DNA from: Gammaproteobacteria bacterium
GTDB lineage: Bacteria; Pseudomonadota; Gammaproteobacteria; SZUA-140
DNA length: 64,000 nucleotides
Direction: 5' to 3'
Assembly: GCA_016712635.1 (NCBI GenBank)
Contig: JADJQS010000002.1
Coordinates: forward strand, 248,001-312,000
The notes under the pieces were generated by a model. That model was not told where the DNA came from. It saw nothing but the letters and a program-made list of their open reading frames with translations, and did not search any database. Made by a program: the position numbers and the translations under genes. This document shows, piece after piece, positions 57,153-64,000 of this stretch (position 1 is its first letter; every line of letters starts with the position of its first letter).

Positions 57153-57776
57153 TCACTCGCGGTGGAAGTCCCGCCCCAGGACGTACACCTCGCGGGACCG
57201 CGCGCGCGAGGCCTGGGGTTTGCGATGGATCACCTTGCGAAACGACCGGCGCAGCTCCTTAATATAGGCGTCCAGACCTGATCCATGGAACAGCTTGATC
57301 AGCATATCGCCTCCCGGTTCGAGAACTTTACGCGCCACGTCCAGGGCCAGTTCCGCCAGATGGAGGGAACGCGGCTGGTCGATCGCATCCACCCCGCTGA
57401 TATTGGGCGCCATGTCGGATATTACAAGGTCCACGCCGCGGCCGCCCAGTGTTTTCAACACCTTATCCATGCATTCCTCATCGTCGATGTCACCCAGGTG
57501 GAACTCCACCCCGGGCAGCGGCGGCATGTCCAGGCGGTCGAGTGCGATCACGCGCCCCTTGGCGCCGACGCGGCGCGCGGCGATCTGGGACCAGCCGCCA
57601 GGCGCCGCACCCAGGTCCAGCACCACCATGCCGGGGCGGAACAGGCGGTCGCGCTTGTCGATCTCCAGCAGCTTGTAGGCGGCGCGCGAACGGTAGCCCT
57701 CCTTTTTGGCCTGGAGCACGAAGGCGTCGCTGTGGTGTTCCTGCAGCCAGCGCCGGCTGCTGGGGGTCTTTTTCAT
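57153..57776 (-). CDS. rlmE: 23S rRNA (uridine-2'-O-)-methyltransferase RlmE (FtsJ/RrmJ)
   Basis: 207-residue enzyme that methylates U2552. SAM motif VVLDLGAAPGGWSQIAARRV; catalytic K-D-K-E tetrad visible as KEGYRSRAAYKL, DLVISDMAPN, MLIKLFHG and SREVYVLG. Upstream of ftsH as in E. coli and divergent from yhbY. Confidence 0.95.
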   Translation of the reverse strand: MKKTPSSRRWLQEHHSDAFVLQAKKEGYRSRAAYKLLEIDKRDRLFRPGMVVLDLGAAPGGWSQIAARRVGAKGRVIALDRLDMPPLPGVEFHLGDIDDEECMDKVLKTLGGRGVDLVISDMAPNISGVDAIDQPRSLHLAELALDVARKVLEPGGDMLIKLFHGSGLDAYIKELRRSFRKVIHRKPQASRARSREVYVLGRDFHRE

Positions 57777-57824
57777 ATACAGCCCTTACGATCGCGGCGG
57801 ATTGCCATTACAATGCGCCGCACC

Positions 57825-58118
57825 ATGGAAATCAGCGCCAGACAGAGGAGCTATCTCCGCGGGCTCGCCCACGCGCGCAAGCCCGTGGTGAGCACGGGGC
57901 AGCGCGGGCTGACGCCCGCCGTCGTCAGCGAGATCGAGCTGGCGCTCGGTCATCATGAACTGGTGAAGGTCAGGCTCAACGCCCCCGACCGGGAGAACCG
58001 GCAGGCGATGACGGAGGAGATCTGCCGTGCGACCGGCTGTGCGTGGGTGCAGAGCATCGGGCATATCGCCGTCCTGTACCGTCCGGCCACAAAGCCGCAG
58101 ATCGCCCTGCCGGACTGA
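57825..58118 (+). CDS. yhbY: YhbY-type CRM-domain RNA-binding protein
   Basis: 97-residue (or 101 from ATG 57813) ribosome-associated protein with one CRM domain: RGLAHARKPVVSTGQRGLTP, then ELALGHHELVKVRLN and the end QSIGHIAVLYRP. Divergent from rlmE with about 48 bp between starts, the classic arrangement. Confidence 0.93.
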   Translation: MEISARQRSYLRGLAHARKPVVSTGQRGLTPAVVSEIELALGHHELVKVRLNAPDRENRQAMTEEICRATGCAWVQSIGHIAVLYRPATKPQIALPD

Positions 58119-58561
58119 CGCCGGCCGGCCGCGGCCTCCCGTCTCAGACGTAGCGGACGGCCACAATCTCGTATTTCTTCACGCCGCCCGGCGCATGGAC
58201 CGTGGCGAGGTCGCCTTCCTCCTTGCCGATCAGTGCGCGGGCAATGGGGGAGCTGAGCGAGATGCGCCCTTCCTTGATATCCGCCTCGTCGTTGCCGACG
58301 ATCTGGTAGGTCGCCTCCTCGCCCGAGGCCTCGTCGATCAGGTCGACGGTCGCGCCGAACACGATCTTGCCGCCGGCGTTGAGCCTGAGGACATCGATGA
58401 TCTCCGCGTTGCCGAGCTTTTCCTCCAGCTCGGATATGCGTCCCTCGATGAAGGACTGCTGTTCCTTGGCGGCGTGGTACTCGGCGTTCTCGCGCAGGTC
58501 GCCGTGGGCGCGCGCCTCGGCGATGGCCTGGATCACGCGCGGGCGCTTGACGGTCTTGAGT

Positions 58562-61837
<3,276 letters not shown>

Positions 61838-61854
61838 GTGCTTTCAGTTGCGCT

Positions 61855-62991
61855 TTATCGGCCGTGCTGCTGCATCAGCGCGATGAAATGGTCGAACAGC
61901 GGCGCCGCATCGTGCGGGCCGGGGCTCGCCTCGGGGTGGCCCTGGAATCCGAACGCCGGGCGGTCGGTGCAGTGGATGCCCTGGTTGGAGCCGTCGAACA
62001 GCGAACGGTGCGTGACGCGCAGGGTCGGGGGCAGCGTCGCCTCGTCGACCGCGAAGCCGTGGTTCTGGCTGGTGATCATCACGCGTTTGCTGTCGAGGTC
62101 CAGCACCGGGTGGTTCGCGCCGTGGTGGCCGAACTTCATCTTGATCGTGCGCGCCCCGCTCGCCAGCCCGAGCAGCTGGTGCCCGAGACAGATGCCGAAC
62201 AGCGGAATGCGCCGCTGCAGCAGCACGCGGATCGCCTCGACGGCATAGCCGCAGGCCGCGGGATCACCGGGGCCGTTGGACAGGAATACGCCGTGCGGCT
62301 TCAGTGCCAGCACCTCCTCCACCGGGGTCTGCGCCGGGACCACGGTCACGCGGCAGCCGCGATCGACCAGCAGGCACAGGATGTTGCGCTTGACACCATA
62401 ATCGTAGGCCACCACGTGGTAGGGCTGCGCGCGACCGGCGGTGGAAGCGGCGGCGGGCTCCAGCGTCCAGCTGCCCTGCGCCCATTCGTAGCGGATCTCG
62501 GTCGATACCACGCGCGCGAGGTCCATGCCGTTCAGGCCCGGAAAGGCGCGCGCGGCCTCGACGGCGGCGTGCTCGTCGACATGCTCGCCGGCCATGATGC
62601 AGCCGCTCTGCGCCCCGCTCTCGCGCAGGATCCGGGTCAGGCGCCGGGTATCGATGTCGGCTATGGCGACCACTTCGTGGCGGCGCAGGTAGTCTTCCAG
62701 CCGCTCGCGCGCGCGCCAGCTGCTCGCGATGGGCGAGGGCTCGCGCACGACCATGCCGCTCGCGTAGACGCGGGTCGATTCCTCGTCGTCGGGATTGGTG
62801 CCGGTATTGCCGATGTGGGGATAGGTGAAGGTGATGATCTGGCGGCTGTATGACGGGTCGGTCAGGATCTCCTGATACCCCGTCATGGCGGTGTTGAACA
62901 CCACCTCACCGACCGTCTGTCCCGAGACACCGATAGATACACCCCGAAACAGATTACCGTCCGCAAGCGCTAACAGGGCCGGTTGATGCAA
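61855..62991 (-). CDS. carA: Carbamoyl-phosphate synthase small subunit
   Basis: 378-residue glutaminase subunit. N-terminus LHQPALLALADGNLFRGVSI; class I amidotransferase core HGVFLSNGPGDPAACGYAVE, nucleophile FGICLGHQLLGLA, and FGFQGHPEASPGPHDAAPLF. I chose TTG 62991 because AGGAGG lies nine bases upstream and the product then matches family length; no ATG does. Eighteen base pairs separate carA from carB. Confidence 0.95.
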   Translation of the reverse strand: MHQPALLALADGNLFRGVSIGVSGQTVGEVVFNTAMTGYQEILTDPSYSRQIITFTYPHIGNTGTNPDDEESTRVYASGMVVREPSPIASSWRARERLEDYLRRHEVVAIADIDTRRLTRILRESGAQSGCIMAGEHVDEHAAVEAARAFPGLNGMDLARVVSTEIRYEWAQGSWTLEPAAASTAGRAQPYHVVAYDYGVKRNILCLLVDRGCRVTVVPAQTPVEEVLALKPHGVFLSNGPGDPAACGYAVEAIRVLLQRRIPLFGICLGHQLLGLASGARTIKMKFGHHGANHPVLDLDSKRVMITSQNHGFAVDEATLPPTLRVTHRSLFDGSNQGIHCTDRPAFGFQGHPEASPGPHDAAPLFDHFIALMQQHGR

Positions 62992-63017
62992 AGCAGAACC
63001 CCTCCTTACAGATACGC

Positions 63018-63051
63018 AAAACGGGAGAAGCGGCCTCACCCCTCCCGTTTT
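63018..63051 (-). terminator. Hairpin in the carA leader, candidate attenuator
   Basis: AAAACGGGAG and CTCCCGTTTT (63018-63027 and 63042-63051) are perfect 10-bp arms. On the minus strand the stem is followed by TTTT-GCG and lies 27 bp upstream of the carA TTG, between the candidate promoter and the gene. It could be a weak intrinsic terminator used for attenuation, or just a structured leader. Confidence 0.5.
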
Positions 63052-63089
63052 CAAATAACCGGAATTGAACCAGATTTCAAAGCGTAGCG

Positions 63090-63119
63090 ATTCTAACCCA
63101 GGACGCTTTCGCGTGTCCA
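63090..63119 (-). promoter_or_regulatory. Candidate carA promoter
   Basis: On the minus strand TGGACA (63119-63114) and TAGAAT (63095-63090) each match the sigma-70 consensus at five of six bases, with an 18-bp spacer. A start near 63083 would give a ~90-base leader that contains the hairpin at 63018-63051. Confidence 0.55.
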
Positions 63120-63248
63120 CGCGCACGCGCGGTGCTGCGCGCGCCAGCGTCGCTCGGGTTTCGGGGAAAAACCATGGACGCCGGAGAGTTAAAGGGCACT
63201 CCTGAAGCCGCCTGTCAGATCAAGGTCCCGACAGAGGATCAATCGGAT

Positions 63249-63272
63249 GGGGACAGACTTAAGTCTGTCCCC
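63249..63272. repeat. Perfect 24-bp GGGGACAGA palindrome
   Basis: GGGGACAGACTT at 63249-63260 is followed directly by its complement, with no loop. It lies five bases beyond the stop codon of the DUF1249 gene. Same family as the repeats around the RAYT gene. Confidence 0.8.
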
Positions 63273-63277
63273 TGCCT

Positions 63278-63742
63278 TTATGTTTCATCAGGGAACGGAC
63301 TCAGCCCTGCGCCGGCGGCGGCCACCGGCAGCGGATCGCTGCAGCGGCAGAAGCGTAGCCACTCGCCCAGGAACAGGTTGACCTGGCGCTTTTCGAACAT
63401 CCCGTGCATGTCCCTGTTGGGATAGGCATAGACCGCCGCGAAGCGGGACCGCCCCTGATACCCGATCACCTCGGCGACGCGCGCGTCGTGGCACATGCGC
63501 ACCTTCAGCGCCAGATCGGGCACCCGCTGCGCGTCGGGCATCAGCGAATGGGTGAACGCGAGCAGCGCAGTATACTTGCAGCATTCCACCACGCTCATGC
63601 GGATGCGGGGCAGATCGCTCAGGATGAAGGTGGCGGGATACTGCATCGAACGCAGGCCGGGAACCAGCTGCGCAAGGCTTCGATAATTGCCTTCGTAAAT
63701 CGGCATCAGGCTCTGCAGCCCGTGCGCCGTCCGTATCGTCAT
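63278..63742 (-). CDS. DUF1249 family protein (YqiB-like)
   Basis: A 154-residue DUF1249 protein: LQSLMPIYEGNYRSLAQLVP is the family start, and MRMSVVECCKYTALLAFTHS-like and VRMCHDARVAEVIGYQGRSR segments are conserved; ends CRCSDPLP. In E. coli the relative YqiB sits near nudF and cpdA; here it stands upstream of carA. Function unknown. Confidence 0.85.
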   Translation of the reverse strand: MTIRTAHGLQSLMPIYEGNYRSLAQLVPGLRSMQYPATFILSDLPRIRMSVVECCKYTALLAFTHSLMPDAQRVPDLALKVRMCHDARVAEVIGYQGRSRFAAVYAYPNRDMHGMFEKRQVNLFLGEWLRFCRCSDPLPVAAAGAGLSPFPDET

Positions 63743-63809
63743 CGCCGTGGTGGACTTCTCTCTGCCTGCTTCGGATCGGGCGCAGGATCTCGCCCGTATG
63801 ACACGGCAA

Positions 63810-63815
63810 ATTATA
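63810..63815 (-). promoter_or_regulatory. Candidate -10 element for the DUF1249 gene
   Basis: A perfect TATAAT on the minus strand, 68 bp upstream of the start codon. No convincing -35 element is seen at the right distance, so this is weak. Confidence 0.3.
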
Positions 63816-63909
63816 CCACCGGGTTACGACATTTGGGTCAGCGCGATCCTCGCGCACGACGCGGCCATGCTATTGCTTGACAGCGGCAATGAACAGGAGT
63901 AGCGGAAGG

Positions 63910-64000
63910 CTACTCGGAATTCCCGTTCGCCACTCTCTCCCGTTCTTCCCGTTCACGTTCCTTGCGGATGCGCCGGTCCCCGAGGGCGATGAAGACGAGC
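63910..64000 (-). CDS. 3' end of a gene that continues past the window
   Basis: The minus strand from the window edge encodes LVFIALGDRRIRKE, a charged Arg/Glu tail and VANGNSE, then TAG. A hydrophobic stretch followed by a basic-acidic tail suggests a membrane protein C-terminus. Too short to identify. It is upstream of the DUF1249 gene, 167 bp away. Confidence 0.5.
   Translation of the reverse strand, partial: LVFIALGDRRIRKEREREERERVANGNSE

Overview
The window is about 64 kb of a high-GC proteobacterial chromosome, most likely a gammaproteobacterium of the Chromatiales / purple-sulfur-like group. The evidence is gene order: surE-pcm-nlpD, tpiA-secG-tRNA-Leu-nuoA..N, ftsH-folP-glmM, carA-carB-greA, rlmE divergent from yhbY, lysS next to prfB with the RF2 recoding site, and a DUF1249 (YqiB-like) gene. 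No ribosomal RNA, CRISPR array or prophage was seen.

Layout. 0-8.2 kb: ygfZ, an HDOD protein, an HxlR regulator divergent from a methyltransferase, a 2-oxoglutarate oxygenase, a YCII protein, a REP-associated tyrosine transposase (RAYT) bounded by perfect inverted 18-bp repeats, a membrane-anchored hypothetical, ybaN and an RsgA-like GTPase. 8.2-17.2 kb: an accessory island that looks AT-richer. It holds an integron-type attC site with its cassette gene, a compact structured element, an IS3-type remnant, a TonB-dependent receptor with its own response regulator and histidine kinase, tonB-exbB-exbD, the 3' end of a putA gene, an unknown membrane protein and a guaA-like 3' end. 17.2-22.8 kb: lysS, prfB, recJ and a COG4255-like gene. 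22.8-26.7 kb: a pilE-like pilin and a fimT-pilW-pilX-pilV minor pilin operon, then a Sel1 protein. 26.7-29.5 kb: a CHASE-PAS-GGDEF-EAL protein. 29.7-33.4 kb: alaC-hom-thrC. 33.5-36.4 kb: an Mth938-like gene and surE-pcm-nlpD. 36.5-51.0 kb: the full 14-gene complex I operon. 51.2-54.1 kb: tRNA-Leu(GAG), secG, tpiA, glmM. 54.2-58.6 kb: folP, ftsH, rlmE, yhbY, greA. 58.6-63.9 kb: carB, carA, a DUF1249 gene and the 3' end of one more gene.

Two themes cut across the window. First, GGGGACAGA-type palindromes recur (near 4.8, 5.3, 6.05, 6.55, 6.63, 18.7, 54.1 and 63.25 kb). They often sit within a few bases of a stop codon, and once directly against a start codon (glmM). The RAYT gene at 5.3-6.0 kb is probably their mobilising enzyme. 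Second, many genes in the first ~29 kb carry one-base indels, often missing one base of a G or C run, and restoring the base rebuilds a conserved protein. This pattern looks more like consensus errors in the sequence than true gene decay, so most such genes are listed as CDS with the break described. Clear fragments (putA, guaA, IS3, GFA) are listed as pseudogenes or mobile-element remnants.

How the genes work together: the nuo operon feeds respiration; alaC-hom-thrC, carAB, folP, glmM and tpiA are core metabolism; the 9.2-15.6 kb island is a self-contained outer-membrane uptake module (receptor, sensor/regulator pair, TonB-ExbB-ExbD energiser).
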